DNA of 64,000 nt, from contig CAWCNI010000004.1 of assembly GCA_963796915.1 (NCBI GenBank), forward strand, positions 2,108,001 to 2,172,000, read 5' to 3'. Positions 17,411-26,704 of the stretch are shown piece by piece; the first letter of the stretch is position 1; every line of letters begins with the position of its first letter. The DNA comes from JAENWD01 sp963796915 (lineage in GTDB: Bacteria; Acidobacteriota; Vicinamibacteria; Vicinamibacterales; JAENWD01). A model generated the notes under the pieces. That model was not told the DNA's origin and did no database searches. It worked only from the letters and a program-made list of their open reading frames with translations. The translations under genes and the position numbers were made by a program.

Positions 17411-18253
17411 GTGCGCATCGCCTTCCAGGGCGAACCGGGAGCCTACAGCGAAGCGGCAGCCCTCCGCTTCACCGATCACGCCGACGTCATGCCGTGCGAG
17501 TCCTTCGAGGACGTCTTCGCGGCCGTCGCCGGCGGCGCCGCGTCTCACGGCATCCTCCCGGTCGAGAACTCGATCGGCGGCAGCATCCATCGCAACTATG
17601 ACCTGCTCCTCGAGCACGACCTTCCGATCGTCGGCGAGGTCCAGATTCCGATCACCCACAACCTGCTGGTGCTGCCCGGAACGCCCCTGAGCGCCGTGAA
17701 GCGGATCTACTCGCATCCGCAGGCGTTGGCGCAGTGCGAGCGGTTCCTCCGCTCGCTGCCTGGCGTGGCAGTCGAGGCCACGTATGACACCGCGGGAAGC
17801 GCGAAGCTGGTCAAGGAGAAGTCGCTGACCGACGCTGCGGCCATCGCGTCGGAGCGCGCGGCGAGCGTGTTCGGCCTCGAGATCCTGAAGGCCGAGATCC
17901 AGGACTTCTCGGACAACATCACCCGCTTTCTGGTGATCAGCCGCACGGCGGACGCCGACGCCGTAGCCGACAAAACCTCGGTGGTCTTCTCGCTGCCGAA
18001 CGAGCCGGGCTCGCTGTTCAAGGCGCTGTCGGTGTTCGCGCTGCGCGACATCGACCTGACGAAGGTCGAGTCCCGGCCGATCCGCGGGCGCCCATGGGAG
18101 TACCTGTTCTACGTCGATCTGCCGGTCGGCCGCCACGACCTTCGGTGTGCCCGCGCCCTGATCCATCTGGCCGAGTTCGCGCGATCGCTGCGGACGCTCG
18201 GCTCGTATCCCAGCTGGAAGAGCCGCGAAGCCGCGGCCGAGCGAGCGTCCTGA
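17411..18253 (+). CDS. pheA: Prephenate dehydratase with ACT domain
   Basis: I chose the GTG at 17411 because GGAGGAG lies 9 bp upstream and the conserved protein begins there (RIAFQGEPGAYSEAA). An in-frame ATG at 17339 would add 24 low-complexity Pro/Ala/Gly residues. The 280-residue product has the dehydratase domain (VENSIGGSIHRNYDLL, THNLLVLPG, YDTAGSAKLV, ITRFLVI) and a C-terminal ACT domain (PNEPGSLFKALSVFALRDID, the ESRP motif in KVESRPIRGRPWEYLFYVDL). It converts prephenate to phenylpyruvate and should be inhibited by phenylalanine. It precedes ilvD by 1 bp, so it heads the branched-chain operon. A weak TTGACC-N16 promoter candidate lies at 17279. Confidence 0.93.
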   Translation: MRIAFQGEPGAYSEAAALRFTDHADVMPCESFEDVFAAVAGGAASHGILPVENSIGGSIHRNYDLLLEHDLPIVGEVQIPITHNLLVLPGTPLSAVKRIYSHPQALAQCERFLRSLPGVAVEATYDTAGSAKLVKEKSLTDAAAIASERAASVFGLEILKAEIQDFSDNITRFLVISRTADADAVADKTSVVFSLPNEPGSLFKALSVFALRDIDLTKVESRPIRGRPWEYLFYVDLPVGRHDLRCARALIHLAEFARSLRTLGSYPSWKSREAAAERAS

Positions 18254-18254
18254 C

Positions 18255-19934
18255 GTGAAGACGATTCCCCTCTACCGCCAGCGGAGCGCGGCCATCACCG
18301 AAGGCCCGCACCGCGCCGCCGCCCGCGCCATGCTCAAGGCCGTGGGTTTCGACGACGAAGCGCTGCGCAAGCCGATCATCGGCATCGCCAACACGTGGAT
18401 CGAGATCGGGCCGTGCAACTACCACCTGCGCGAGCTGGCCGCCCACGTCAAGGACGGCGTCCGCGAAGCGGGCGGCACGCCGATGGAGTTCAACACCGTC
18501 TCCATCTCCGACGGCATCACGATGGGCAGCCCCGGCATGCGAGCCTCGCTCATCAGCCGGGAAGTCATCGCCGACTCGATCGAGCTGGTGGCGCGCGGCA
18601 ACTGCTTCGACGCCGTGATTGCACTCTGCGGCTGCGACAAGACGATTCCGGGCACGACGATGGCGCTCGCGCGCCTCGGCGTGCCAGGTCTGGTCCTGTA
18701 CGGCGGATCGATTGCGCCTGGGCGCTTCCAGAACCACGACGTCAGCATCCAGGACGTGTTCGAAGGCATCGGCGCGCACGCCGCGGGAAAGATGACCGAC
18801 GCGGAGCTGAAGGATCTCGAGGATCACGCCTGCCCGGGCGCCGGCGCCTGCGGGGGCCAGTTCACCGCCAACACGATGGCGACGGCGATTGAGTTTCTCG
18901 GCGTCGCCCCGATGGGCAGCGGCTCGGTGCCGGCCACCGATCCGGCCAAGGCGGACGTCGGGCGCCGCGCGGGCCGGCTCGTGATGGAAATGCTCAGGAA
19001 CAACCTGCCGATGTCGCGGATCCTCACGCGCCAGGCCATCGAAAACGCGATCGCCGCCGTCGTCACCACCGGCGGCTCGACCAACGCGGTGCTTCATCTG
19101 CTGGCCATCGCGCGCGAGTCCGGCCTGCCGCTGGACATCGACGACTTCGACCGCATCAGCCGCCAGGTGCCACTGCTGGCGGACCTGAAGCCGGGCGGCC
19201 GCTTCATGGCCACCGACCTGCACCATGCGGGCGGGATCCAGCTGGTGGCGAAGCGACTGCTCGAGGCCGGCCTGCTCCACGGGGACCAGATGACTGTCAC
19301 CGGCCGGACGATTGCCGACGAAGCGCGTGAGGCTGTCGAGCGCCCGGGCCAGGAGGTCGTGCGCCCGCTCGATCGGCCGATAAAACCCACAGGCGGCCTC
19401 GCGATCCTCAAGGGAAACCTGGCGCCGGAAGGCGCGGTCGTGAAAGTGGCCGGGTCGAACCTGCAGCACCATCGCGGCCCGGCTCGCGTCTTCGAGGGCG
19501 AGCAGCCGGCGCTGGACGCGGTACTGGCGAATCAGATCAAGCCGGGCGACGTCGTCGTCATCCGGTGCGAAGGCCCGCGCGGCGGGCCCGGCATGCCGGA
19601 GATGCTGGCGGTCACCGCGGCAATCGTCGGCGCGGGGCTCGGCGAGTCTGTCGTGATGCTGACCGACGGCCGGTTCTCGGGCGCGACCCGCGGTCTCATG
19701 GCGGGGCATGTCGCGCCGGAAGCGGCCGCTGGCGGCCCGATTGCCGCCCTGCGCGAAGGCGACATCGTCGTGTTCGACATCCCGAACCGCCGCATCGACG
19801 TCGAGTTGTCCGAGGCCGAGATCGCGAGCCGACTGAAGGCGTGGGTCACGCCGCCGCCGCGCTACACCAGCGGCGTGATGGCGAAGTACGCGCGGCTGGT
19901 GGCGTCGGCGGCAGAGGGTGCGACGACGGGGTAG
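18255..19934 (+). CDS. ilvD: Dihydroxy-acid dehydratase
   Basis: A 559-residue protein with a GTG start 1 bp after pheA. Iron-sulfur ligand segments are present: GCDKTIPGTTMALARLG, GAGACGGQFTANTMATAIEF, and the upstream CNYHLRELAAHVKDG. The C-terminal domain holds DGRFSGATRGLMAGHVAPEA. The enzyme dehydrates 2,3-dihydroxy-isovalerate and 2,3-dihydroxy-3-methylvalerate, the third common step of valine and isoleucine synthesis. It uses an oxygen-sensitive iron-sulfur cluster in the cytoplasm. Confidence 0.97.
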   Translation: MKTIPLYRQRSAAITEGPHRAAARAMLKAVGFDDEALRKPIIGIANTWIEIGPCNYHLRELAAHVKDGVREAGGTPMEFNTVSISDGITMGSPGMRASLISREVIADSIELVARGNCFDAVIALCGCDKTIPGTTMALARLGVPGLVLYGGSIAPGRFQNHDVSIQDVFEGIGAHAAGKMTDAELKDLEDHACPGAGACGGQFTANTMATAIEFLGVAPMGSGSVPATDPAKADVGRRAGRLVMEMLRNNLPMSRILTRQAIENAIAAVVTTGGSTNAVLHLLAIARESGLPLDIDDFDRISRQVPLLADLKPGGRFMATDLHHAGGIQLVAKRLLEAGLLHGDQMTVTGRTIADEAREAVERPGQEVVRPLDRPIKPTGGLAILKGNLAPEGAVVKVAGSNLQHHRGPARVFEGEQPALDAVLANQIKPGDVVVIRCEGPRGGPGMPEMLAVTAAIVGAGLGESVVMLTDGRFSGATRGLMAGHVAPEAAAGGPIAALREGDIVVFDIPNRRIDVELSEAEIASRLKAWVTPPPRYTSGVMAKYARLVASAAEGATTG

Positions 19935-19986
19935 ACCGCGTGCAGGGCGAGTGCAGGCTACGGATCAACGAGTCAACGAGGGAGAG

Positions 19987-21693
19987 ATGAAGAAAACCGG
20001 CGCGCAAATCATCTGGGAATCGCTCCTGCGGCAGGGCGTGAGCACTGTGTTCGGGTATCCGGGCGGCGCGATTCTGCCAGCCTACGATGCGATGACGCAG
20101 TACCCGATCCGGCACGTGCTGGTACGGCACGAGCAGGGCGCCACGCACATGGCCGACGGCTTTGCGCGCGCGACCGGGCAGGTCGGCGTCGCCATCGCGA
20201 CCTCCGGGCCGGGGGCGACCAACATGGTCACCGGCATCGCGACGGCGATGCTCGACTCCTCGCCGATCGTCTGCATCACCGGCCAGGTGGGCAGCAAGCT
20301 GATTGGCAGCGACGCCTTCCAGGAAACCGACATCACCGGCGTCACGCTGCCGATCACGAAGCACAACTACCTGGTCACGCGCGCCGAGGACGTGGCGCCG
20401 ACGATCCGCGAGGCCTTTCACGTCGCCGCGTCCGGGCGGCCCGGGCCGGTGCTGATCGACATCACCAAGGACGCGCAGCAGAGCTCGTGCGAGTTCGACT
20501 GGGACGGCGCCGAGGTTCGGCTGCGCGGCTACCGGCCCGACAACCGTCCGGCGCCGTCGGACTACGCCAAGGCCCTGGCGCTCATCGCGGAAGCGAAGCG
20601 GCCGGTGATTCTCGCCGGGCGCGGCATCATCCAGTCCGGCGCGACCGAGCAGGTGATCGCGTTTGCCGAACGCACGCAGACGCCGATCGCCATGACGCTG
20701 CTCGGCCTGGGCGGCGTCGCGGCCAGCCACCCGCTCAACCTCGGCATGATGGGCATGCACGGCGAAGCCTGGGTCAACACTGCCATCCAGGAAGCGGACC
20801 TGCTGCTCGCCTTCGGCATGCGGTTCGACGACCGCGTCACCGGCAACCTCAAGACCTACGCGCCGAACGCGAAGAAGATCCACATCGAGATCGACCCGGC
20901 GGAAGTGAACAAGAACGTCCGCGTGGACGTGGCGCTGGTCGGTGACCTGCGCGAGGTGCTCACGGAGCTGGTGCCGAACAGCAAGAGCGGCGATCACATC
21001 GAGTGGCTGGCACGCATCACGGAGCTCAAGGGCGACTCCGCTGTTCGCGACATCCAGAATCTCCCCGACGACGGCCACCTCTACGCCGCGCACGTCATCA
21101 ACGACCTGTGGCGCGAAACCGACGGCAACGCCATCGTCGTCACCGACGTCGGACAGCATCAGATGTGGGAGGCGCAGTACTACAAGCACAACACGCCGCG
21201 CTCGCTCATCACCTCGGGCGGCCTCGGCACGATGGGCTTCGCCCTGCCGGCCGCGATTGGCGCCAAGGTCGCCAAGCCGGACGCGGAAGTCTGGGTGGTC
21301 GTCGGCGACGGCGGTTTCCAGATGACCATGTGCGAGCTGGCCACGGTGATGCAGGAGAACATCGACATCAACGTCGCCATCATCAACAACGGCTACCTGG
21401 GCATGGTCCGGCAGTGGCAGGAGTTCTTCTACGAGAAGCGCTACGCCGCCACACCGCTGGTCAACCCGAACTTCGCCAAGCTGGCCGAGGCCTTTGGCCT
21501 GCGCGGCGTGACTGTCACCAAGCGCAGCGACGTGGTGCCGACGATGCATGCGGCCCGCAACCATCGCGGCGGCGTCGTCATCGACTTCCAGGTGGAGCAG
21601 GAAGACTCGGTGTACCCGATGGTGCCTGCCGGCGCGGACCTGCATGCGATGATTCGCCGGCCCAGCCCGATCGTGGAGACTGCGGCAGACTAG
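19987..21693 (+). CDS. ilvB: Acetolactate synthase large (catalytic) subunit
   Basis: ATG at 19987 directly follows a GAGGGAGAG ribosome-binding run. The 568-residue protein has the three thiamine-diphosphate enzyme domains: the catalytic Glu in LVRHEQGATHMADGFAR, the central FAD-binding region (LAGRGIIQSGATEQV), and the C-terminal TPP/Mg site GDGGFQMTMCELATV with NNGYLGMVRQWQEFFY. It condenses pyruvate with pyruvate or 2-oxobutyrate. Its regulatory partner is ilvN, 124 bp downstream across a repeat array. No Val/Leu/Ile attenuator is visible upstream. Confidence 0.97.
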   Translation: MKKTGAQIIWESLLRQGVSTVFGYPGGAILPAYDAMTQYPIRHVLVRHEQGATHMADGFARATGQVGVAIATSGPGATNMVTGIATAMLDSSPIVCITGQVGSKLIGSDAFQETDITGVTLPITKHNYLVTRAEDVAPTIREAFHVAASGRPGPVLIDITKDAQQSSCEFDWDGAEVRLRGYRPDNRPAPSDYAKALALIAEAKRPVILAGRGIIQSGATEQVIAFAERTQTPIAMTLLGLGGVAASHPLNLGMMGMHGEAWVNTAIQEADLLLAFGMRFDDRVTGNLKTYAPNAKKIHIEIDPAEVNKNVRVDVALVGDLREVLTELVPNSKSGDHIEWLARITELKGDSAVRDIQNLPDDGHLYAAHVINDLWRETDGNAIVVTDVGQHQMWEAQYYKHNTPRSLITSGGLGTMGFALPAAIGAKVAKPDAEVWVVVGDGGFQMTMCELATVMQENIDINVAIINNGYLGMVRQWQEFFYEKRYAATPLVNPNFAKLAEAFGLRGVTVTKRSDVVPTMHAARNHRGGVVIDFQVEQEDSVYPMVPAGADLHAMIRRPSPIVETAAD

Positions 21694-21694
21694 A

Positions 21695-21800
21695 GAATGA
21701 AGAATTGGGAATGAAGAATGAAAAGTGAAGAATGAAGATGAAGAATGAAGAATGAAGACAGCGAGCCCTTTACTCTTCATTCTTCATTTCCCATTTTTCA
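21695..21800. repeat. AT-rich GAATGAAGA array folding on its own inverse
   Basis: Between ilvB and ilvN the forward half (21695-21757) is made of degenerate GAATGAAGA / AGTGAAGA units and the second half (21772-21800) of their reverse complement (TCTTCATTC). A GC-richer spacer lies between them. A long imperfect hairpin is possible. The composition differs strongly from the flanking genes. Confidence 0.75.
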
Positions 21801-21817
21801 CTAACTGAGATACAGAG

Positions 21818-22372
21818 ATGCTACATACCCTTGTCGTCCACGTCGAAGACAGACCTGGTGTCCTGAACCGGGTGGCGTCGCTCTTCAGGCGGCGCGCGTT
21901 CAACATCGACTCGCTGACTGTCGGGCACACCGAGACGCCCGGGGTCTCGCGCATGACGATCGTCTGCGATTGCGACCCGCTCAATGCGCGTCGCGTCGAG
22001 GCCAACATCTACAAGCTGGTGGACGTCCTGCGGGTGGACGACATCACGCACCACCCGTCAGTCGAGCGGGAGCTGGCGATGATCAAGGTCAACGCGACAC
22101 CCGAGACCCGCGGCCAGATCATCGAGCTGGCCGGCGTGTTCCGTGCCCGCGTGATCGACGTCTCACCGGAATCGGCGATCGTCGAGATCACCGGCGGCGG
22201 AGACAAGATCGAGCGGCTGCTCGAAGTGCTCAAGCCGTACGGCGTCCTCGAAGTGGCGCGAACGGGTCGAGTCGCCATGGCGCGCGGCCCCCGCGCGGAA
22301 GAGCGCATCGCGGACCGCTTCGCCGGCGAGGAGTCCACTGAAGAGCAGGCTGGAGTCTCGTATTCGGTGTAA
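21818..22372 (+). CDS. ilvN: Acetolactate synthase small (regulatory) subunit
   Basis: A 184-residue protein. The N-terminal ACT domain (LVVHVEDRPGVLNRVASLF, FNIDSLTVGHTETPGVSRMT) is followed by the second regulatory domain (ATPETRGQIIELAGVFRARV, FVIE-like SAIVEITGGGDKIE, LKPYGVLEVARTGRVAM). It binds valine and gives feedback control of ilvB. The length is slightly above the 160-175 typical of IlvH because of an acidic C-terminal tail. It lies between two AT-rich repeat arrays. Confidence 0.95.
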   Translation: MLHTLVVHVEDRPGVLNRVASLFRRRAFNIDSLTVGHTETPGVSRMTIVCDCDPLNARRVEANIYKLVDVLRVDDITHHPSVERELAMIKVNATPETRGQIIELAGVFRARVIDVSPESAIVEITGGGDKIERLLEVLKPYGVLEVARTGRVAMARGPRAEERIADRFAGEESTEEQAGVSYSV

Positions 22373-22379
22373 CCACCCC

Positions 22380-22436
22380 ACCGCCACTCTTCATCTTCAT
22401 CTCATTCTTCATTTTCCATTCTTCATTCATCAATCA
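22380..22436. repeat. AT-rich TCTTCATTC array (half element)
   Basis: The gap between ilvN and ilvC consists of TCTTCAT / TTCATTC units, the reverse complement of the GAATGAAGA units at 21695 and 24958. The forward half is missing here. The array ends 3 bp before the ilvC start, so it replaces a normal ribosome-binding site: no GGAGG is visible. Confidence 0.7.
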
Positions 22437-22439
22437 AAC

Positions 22440-23462
22440 ATGGCCACCATCTACTACGACCACGACGCCGATCTGTCCCTCATCCAGTCCAAGAAAGTCG
22501 CCATCATCGGCTACGGGTCCCAGGGGCACGCGCACGCGCTGAACCTCAAGGACAGCGGCGTGGACGTCGCTGTCGGCCTGGCCGAGGGCAGCAAGTCGCG
22601 CGCAAAGGCGGAGGCAGCCGGCCTGGCGGTGAAGAGCGTAGCCGAGGCGGCGAAGTGGGCTGACGTCATCATGATCCTCGTGCCGGACACGACGACGCCC
22701 AAGGTCTACCGGGAGTCGATCGCGCCGCACCTGACCGCCGGCAAGACGCTGATGTTCGCGCACGGCTTCAACATCCGCTTCGGCACGGTGACCCCGCCGA
22801 AGGACGTCGACGTCTCGATGATCGCGCCCAAGTCGCCGGGGCACCGGGTTCGTGAGCTGTTCGTCGAGGGCGGCGGCACGCCGGCACTCGTGGCCATCGA
22901 GCAGGACGCCACCGGCAACGCGCTGGCGCTCGCACTCTCCTACGGCAAGGGCATCGGCACCACCCGCGCCGGCGTGCTGGTGACGACCTTCAAGGAAGAG
23001 ACCGAGACCGACCTGTTCGGCGAGCAGGCCGTGCTGTGCGGCGGCGTGAGCGCGCTGGTCAAGGCCGGCTTCAAGACGCTCGTCGATGCCGGCTACCAGC
23101 CCGAAGTCGCCTATTTCGAGTGCTTGCACGAGCTCAAGCTGATCGTCGACCTCGTCTACCGCGGCGGCCTGAACTACATGCGCTACTCGGTGAGCGACAC
23201 GGCGGAGTACGGCGACTACACCGCGGGCCCGCGCGTCATCGGCCCCGAGGCGACGGCGCAGATGTCGAAGCTGCTCGCCGAGATCCAGGACGGCACGTTC
23301 GCGAAGAAGTGGATCAAGGAGAACGAGGACGGCCGCCCGTGGTTCAACAAGACCCGGTCCGCCGAGCAGACGCAGATCCTCGAGGACGTCGGCGCCAAGC
23401 TCCGCGCGCTGATGCCGTTCATCCAGCCGGTCACCATCAGGCCCGACGGACAGGGAGCGTAG
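22440..23462 (+). CDS. ilvC: Ketol-acid reductoisomerase, class I
   Basis: The 340 residues match class I enzymes. The N-terminal Rossmann site is GYGSQGHAHALNLKDSGVDV; further signatures are FAHGFNIRFG, DVSMIAPKSPGHRVR and the catalytic DLFGEQAVLCGG with YFECLHELKLIVDL, which supplies Mg-binding carboxylates. It isomerises and reduces acetolactate to dihydroxy-isovalerate. The ATG at 22440 follows an AT-rich repeat rather than a clear Shine-Dalgarno sequence, which may lower or uncouple its translation. Confidence 0.97.
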   Translation: MATIYYDHDADLSLIQSKKVAIIGYGSQGHAHALNLKDSGVDVAVGLAEGSKSRAKAEAAGLAVKSVAEAAKWADVIMILVPDTTTPKVYRESIAPHLTAGKTLMFAHGFNIRFGTVTPPKDVDVSMIAPKSPGHRVRELFVEGGGTPALVAIEQDATGNALALALSYGKGIGTTRAGVLVTTFKEETETDLFGEQAVLCGGVSALVKAGFKTLVDAGYQPEVAYFECLHELKLIVDLVYRGGLNYMRYSVSDTAEYGDYTAGPRVIGPEATAQMSKLLAEIQDGTFAKKWIKENEDGRPWFNKTRSAEQTQILEDVGAKLRALMPFIQPVTIRPDGQGA

Positions 23463-23564
23463 GCGGGTTCAGAGGCCCACGCGTTCACAGGTTCACGGGC
23501 GAAGCGCTGCCCCCAGCCGCTGGACCTGTGGACCTGTCGCCCCGTCTCTCGGTATCCTGCTCAC

Positions 23565-24957
23565 ATGCCGTCGTCCCGCCTGCTCCCCGCCCTCTTGTTG
23601 TCCGCGACCGCTCTTGGCGCCTCGCTTTCGGCTCAGGCCCCGTCCTGGGTCGACAGCTATCGCGAGCCGGTCGGCCGCATCATCGCGGCCGCGACGCATG
23701 ACGACTTCGCATGGCGGCGCCTGGCCTACCTGACCGATACGTTCGGGAACCGGTTCAGCGGATCGCAGTCGCTTGCCGACGCGATCGACTGGGCCGCGGC
23801 AGAGATGCAGAAGGACGGCCTCGAGGCCGTCCGCAAAGATCCGGTCAAGGTGCCGCACTGGGTGCGCGGCGCCGAGTCGCTCGAGGTCACCGCCCCGCAT
23901 CGCCTCTCACTGCCGGTTCTCGGCCTCGGGCTCTCCGTGGGCACGCCGCGGGAAGGCCTCGAGGCGGACCTGATGGTGGTCGACAGCTTCGTCGACCTCG
24001 AACATCGCGCGGCAGAAGCACGCGGCAAGATCGTCCTGTTCAACGCGCCGTTCAAGGGTTACGGCCCGACAGTCGCCTACCGCGTCAACGGCGCCTCTCA
24101 GGCCGCCGATCTCGGGGCTGTCGCGGTGCTGGTGCGATCGGTCGGCCTCGACGGGCTGCGCACCAACCACACCGGCATGCTGACGTATCGCGAAGGCGTG
24201 CCGAAGATTCCGGCAGCAGCAGTCAGCTGTCGAGGACGCACTGCGTCTGGGCCGGATGGCGGCGCGCGGTGAGCATCTGCGCGTCAAGCTGACGATGGGC
24301 GCGGAGATGCTCCCCGACGCCGACTCCGCCAACGTGATCGCGGAGTGGCGCGGCCGGGAGAAGCCGGACGAGGTCGTGGTCGTCAGCGGGCATTTCGATT
24401 CATGGGACGTCGGGGCCGGCGCCACCGACGACGGCGGCGGCGCGGTGGCTGCCTGGGAAGTGGCGCGAATCCTGAAGTCGCTCGACCTCCGGCCGCGCCG
24501 GACGATTCGGGTCGTGCTGTTCACGAATGAAGAAAACGGCCTGCGCGGCGGCCTCGACTACCGCGACCGCTATCGCGCGGACCTGGCCCGGCATGTGCTG
24601 ATGATCGAGTCTGATGCGGGCGTTTTCGCGCCGCAGGGGTTCGGCCTGAGCGGCAACGAGACGGCGCGCGAGCAGGCCAGCGCCATCGCCACCCTTCTGG
24701 CGCCAACTGGCGCGACGCACATCGGCGCGTCGGGCGGCGGCGCCGACATCGGGCCCAGCGTCACCGCGGCCAGAATTCCGGCGATGTCGCTCGACGTGGA
24801 CGGCGCGAAGTACTTCCTGCTCCACCACACCGAGGCGGACACGGTGGACAAGATCGACCCCGCCGAGCTCGCCAGGTGCGCCGCGGCGATGGCGGCGATG
24901 GCTTACGTCGTGGCGGACATGCCGCAGCGTTTCGGGGAAGCGCAGGGGACACGGTAG
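23565..24957 (+). CDS. Secreted M28 zinc peptidase, carboxypeptidase Q-like (one consensus indel)
   Basis: A signal peptide (LLPALLLSATALGASLSAQA) precedes a protein of about 463 residues with an inserted PA-like domain (VDSFVDLEHRAAEARGKIVL) and an M28 core: GHFDSWDVGAGATDDGGG, FTNEENGLRG, ESDAGVFAPQGFG, and LLHHTEADTVDKID. These give the two-zinc site (H, D, E, D, H). The frame breaks at 24230 where AGC-T-GTC reads as a serine codon with both C and T as third base; removing one base restores a continuous protein. It probably degrades peptides in the periplasm or outside the cell. Confidence 0.9.
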
Positions 24958-25092
24958 CGAATGAAGAATTGGGAATGAAGAGTGAAGAATGGAAAGTGAA
25001 GAATGAAGAATGAAGAATGGTGCCCGGCACAGGGCTCCTGATTTTCATTTTTCATTTTTCATTTTCAATTCTTCATTCCCACCCTCTTCATT
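24958..25092. repeat. AT-rich GAATGAAGA array with inverted second half
   Basis: From 24960 to 25020 there are about seven GAATGAAGA-like units, then a 23-bp GC-rich spacer (TGCCCGGCACAGGGC core), then TTTTCATT / TTCTTCATTC units to 25088. It fills the gap between two convergent genes and could fold into a long stem, so it may also serve as a terminator. Same family as 21695-21800. Confidence 0.75.
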
Positions 25093-26421
25093 TCACGCCA
25101 TCACCATTCCCCGGCATTCGCCGAACCCGATGCGGGCCCAGCCTTCCTTCTCGCACCACCCGCGGAAGATCACCTCGTCGCCGTCCTCGACGAACGACCG
25201 CGTTTCGCCAGTCGGCAAGGTGATCGGCTGAGAGCCGCGCCAGGCCAGTTCCAGCAGGCAGCCGCGCGACTCGCGCGTGGGGCCCGACACCGTGCCCGTC
25301 GCAATCAGGTCGCCGGGCCTGAGGTTGCAGCCGTTGCTCGCGTGGTGGGTCAGCAGCTGTGCCGGCGTCCAGTACAGATGCCGCAGGCTGTTGCGCGAGA
25401 GCACGAACGGCGCCATTCTCGCCGCGCGCATCTGCTCGCTGGCAATCGCCACTTCCAGCCGGATGTCGAACGCGCCGCGTTCGCGGTCGCGCGGAACATC
25501 GAGATACGGCAGCGGATCCGGGTCGCCGTCTGGACGGATGAACGCCGGCACCCGAAATGGCGCCAGCGCGTCGAGCGTCACCACCCACGGCGAGATCGTC
25601 GTGGCAAAGCTCTTGGCGAGGAACGGGCCGAGCGGCTGATATTCCCACGCCTGCATGTCCCTGGCGGACCAGTCGTTCAGCAGGCACGCGCCGAAGAGGT
25701 GTGCCTCCGCGTCAGCCGCCGGCACCGGCGTCCCGAGCAGATTTCCCGGGCCGATGAAGAACGCCATCTCGAGCTCGTAGTCGAGCCGTCGCGTTGGCCG
25801 CACGATGGGCTCGGCCGACGATTCGGGCTTCGCTTGCCCGGACGGCCGCCGGATGGGCGTGCCGCTCTTCACGATCGACGACGCGCGGCCGTGATACCCG
25901 ATGGGCACGAACTTGTAGTTCGGCAGCAGCGGCTCGTCGGGGCGAAACATGCTGCCGACGTTGGTGGCGTGGAAGATCGACGCGTAGAAGTCTGTGTAGT
26001 CGCCGACCGCAGCCGGCAGCTCGAGAACGGCTTCCGCCATCGGCACCAGGCAGGTCGCCACCGCCTTCTGATGCGATCGCCGGCGATCCTCCCGCAGGAG
26101 ATCGCTGACGCGCCGGCGCAACCCGGTCCACGTCGCGGGACCGAGCGCCATCAGGCGATTCAGCGTGCTGTCGCCGCACGCCTCCCCCACCGTCGCGTCA
26201 TCGTCGAGCAAGCCCGCGCGCTGGCACTGCCGCAGGTCGAGAATCTGGTCGCCAATCGCCACGCCGATGCGCGGCGGCTCCGGCGTGAGCGCGCGCCGGA
26301 ACACGCCGTAGGGCAGGTTCTGAATCGGAAAGTCGCCGCCAGGTGCGTTGGCCGTTTCGACCCAGCTGCGGACGTGCGGGTCGTGGGTGTCGTTGATGAC
26401 GGCCATGGGCGGTGCCGACAT
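25093..26421 (-). CDS. fahA: Fumarylacetoacetase
   Basis: A 442-residue protein. An N-terminal SH3-like domain (DFPIQNLPYGVFRRALTP) precedes the catalytic domain with YTDFYASIFHATNVGSMF, PIGYHGRASSIVKSGTPI, the metal-binding acid cluster LDYELEMAFFIGPGN, LLNDWSARDMQAWEYQPLGP, FLAKSFATTISPW and GDLIATGTVSGPT. It hydrolyses fumarylacetoacetate to fumarate and acetoacetate, the last step of tyrosine catabolism. It follows hpd and hmgA in direction, but a 284-bp repeat-filled gap separates it from hmgA. Confidence 0.97.
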   Translation of the reverse strand: MSAPPMAVINDTHDPHVRSWVETANAPGGDFPIQNLPYGVFRRALTPEPPRIGVAIGDQILDLRQCQRAGLLDDDATVGEACGDSTLNRLMALGPATWTGLRRRVSDLLREDRRRSHQKAVATCLVPMAEAVLELPAAVGDYTDFYASIFHATNVGSMFRPDEPLLPNYKFVPIGYHGRASSIVKSGTPIRRPSGQAKPESSAEPIVRPTRRLDYELEMAFFIGPGNLLGTPVPAADAEAHLFGACLLNDWSARDMQAWEYQPLGPFLAKSFATTISPWVVTLDALAPFRVPAFIRPDGDPDPLPYLDVPRDRERGAFDIRLEVAIASEQMRAARMAPFVLSRNSLRHLYWTPAQLLTHHASNGCNLRPGDLIATGTVSGPTRESRGCLLELAWRGSQPITLPTGETRSFVEDGDEVIFRGWCEKEGWARIGFGECRGMVMA

Positions 26422-26503
26422 CTTACTCAGCCATCGTGAGAGAAGCGATGCGCGGGTCCAAGTGGCAAGACCACCAGCACGCGCCGCTACTGCGATTCAA
26501 TTT

Positions 26504-26632
26504 CGGGCTAACGGGCTAACGGGCTACGGGCTACGGGCTACGGGCTACGGGCTACGGGCTACGGGCTACGGGCTACGGGCTACGGGCTACGGGCTACGGG
26601 CTACGGGCTACGGGGGACTACGGGCTACGGCG
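26504..26632. repeat. Heptamer array (GGGCTAC, about 13 exact units)
   Basis: Two GGGCTAA units are followed by about thirteen uninterrupted GGGCTAC units (26521 to about 26611) and then degenerate ones. Seven bases do not keep a reading frame, and no spacer sequence is present, so this is a tandem array and not a CRISPR. It ends 8 bp before a palindrome. Confidence 0.95.
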
Positions 26633-26639
26633 TCGGTAG

Positions 26640-26659
26640 GGCCGATCTTTAGATCGGCC
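26640..26659. repeat. Palindrome GGCCGATC-TTTA-GATCGGCC
   Basis: Perfect 8-bp arms around a 4-nt loop in the gap between hmgA and fahA, directly after the heptamer array. Same family as copies at 30066, 36624, 51609 and 51742. It could act as a terminator or processing stem for the hmgA transcript. Confidence 0.85.
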
Positions 26660-26704
26660 TGACGCAGCTCGCAGTCCGGAGCCTGGAGCCCATAGTCGGC
26701 TGCC

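Noticed and set aside
18018..21780. Long minus-strand frames opposite pheA, ilvD and ilvB (about 563 and 644 codons)
   Set aside because: They mirror the third-position GC bias of well-conserved enzymes on the plus strand and have no recognisable domain.
26504..26632. Possible CRISPR array
   Set aside because: Seven-bp units with no spacers; no cas gene in the window.
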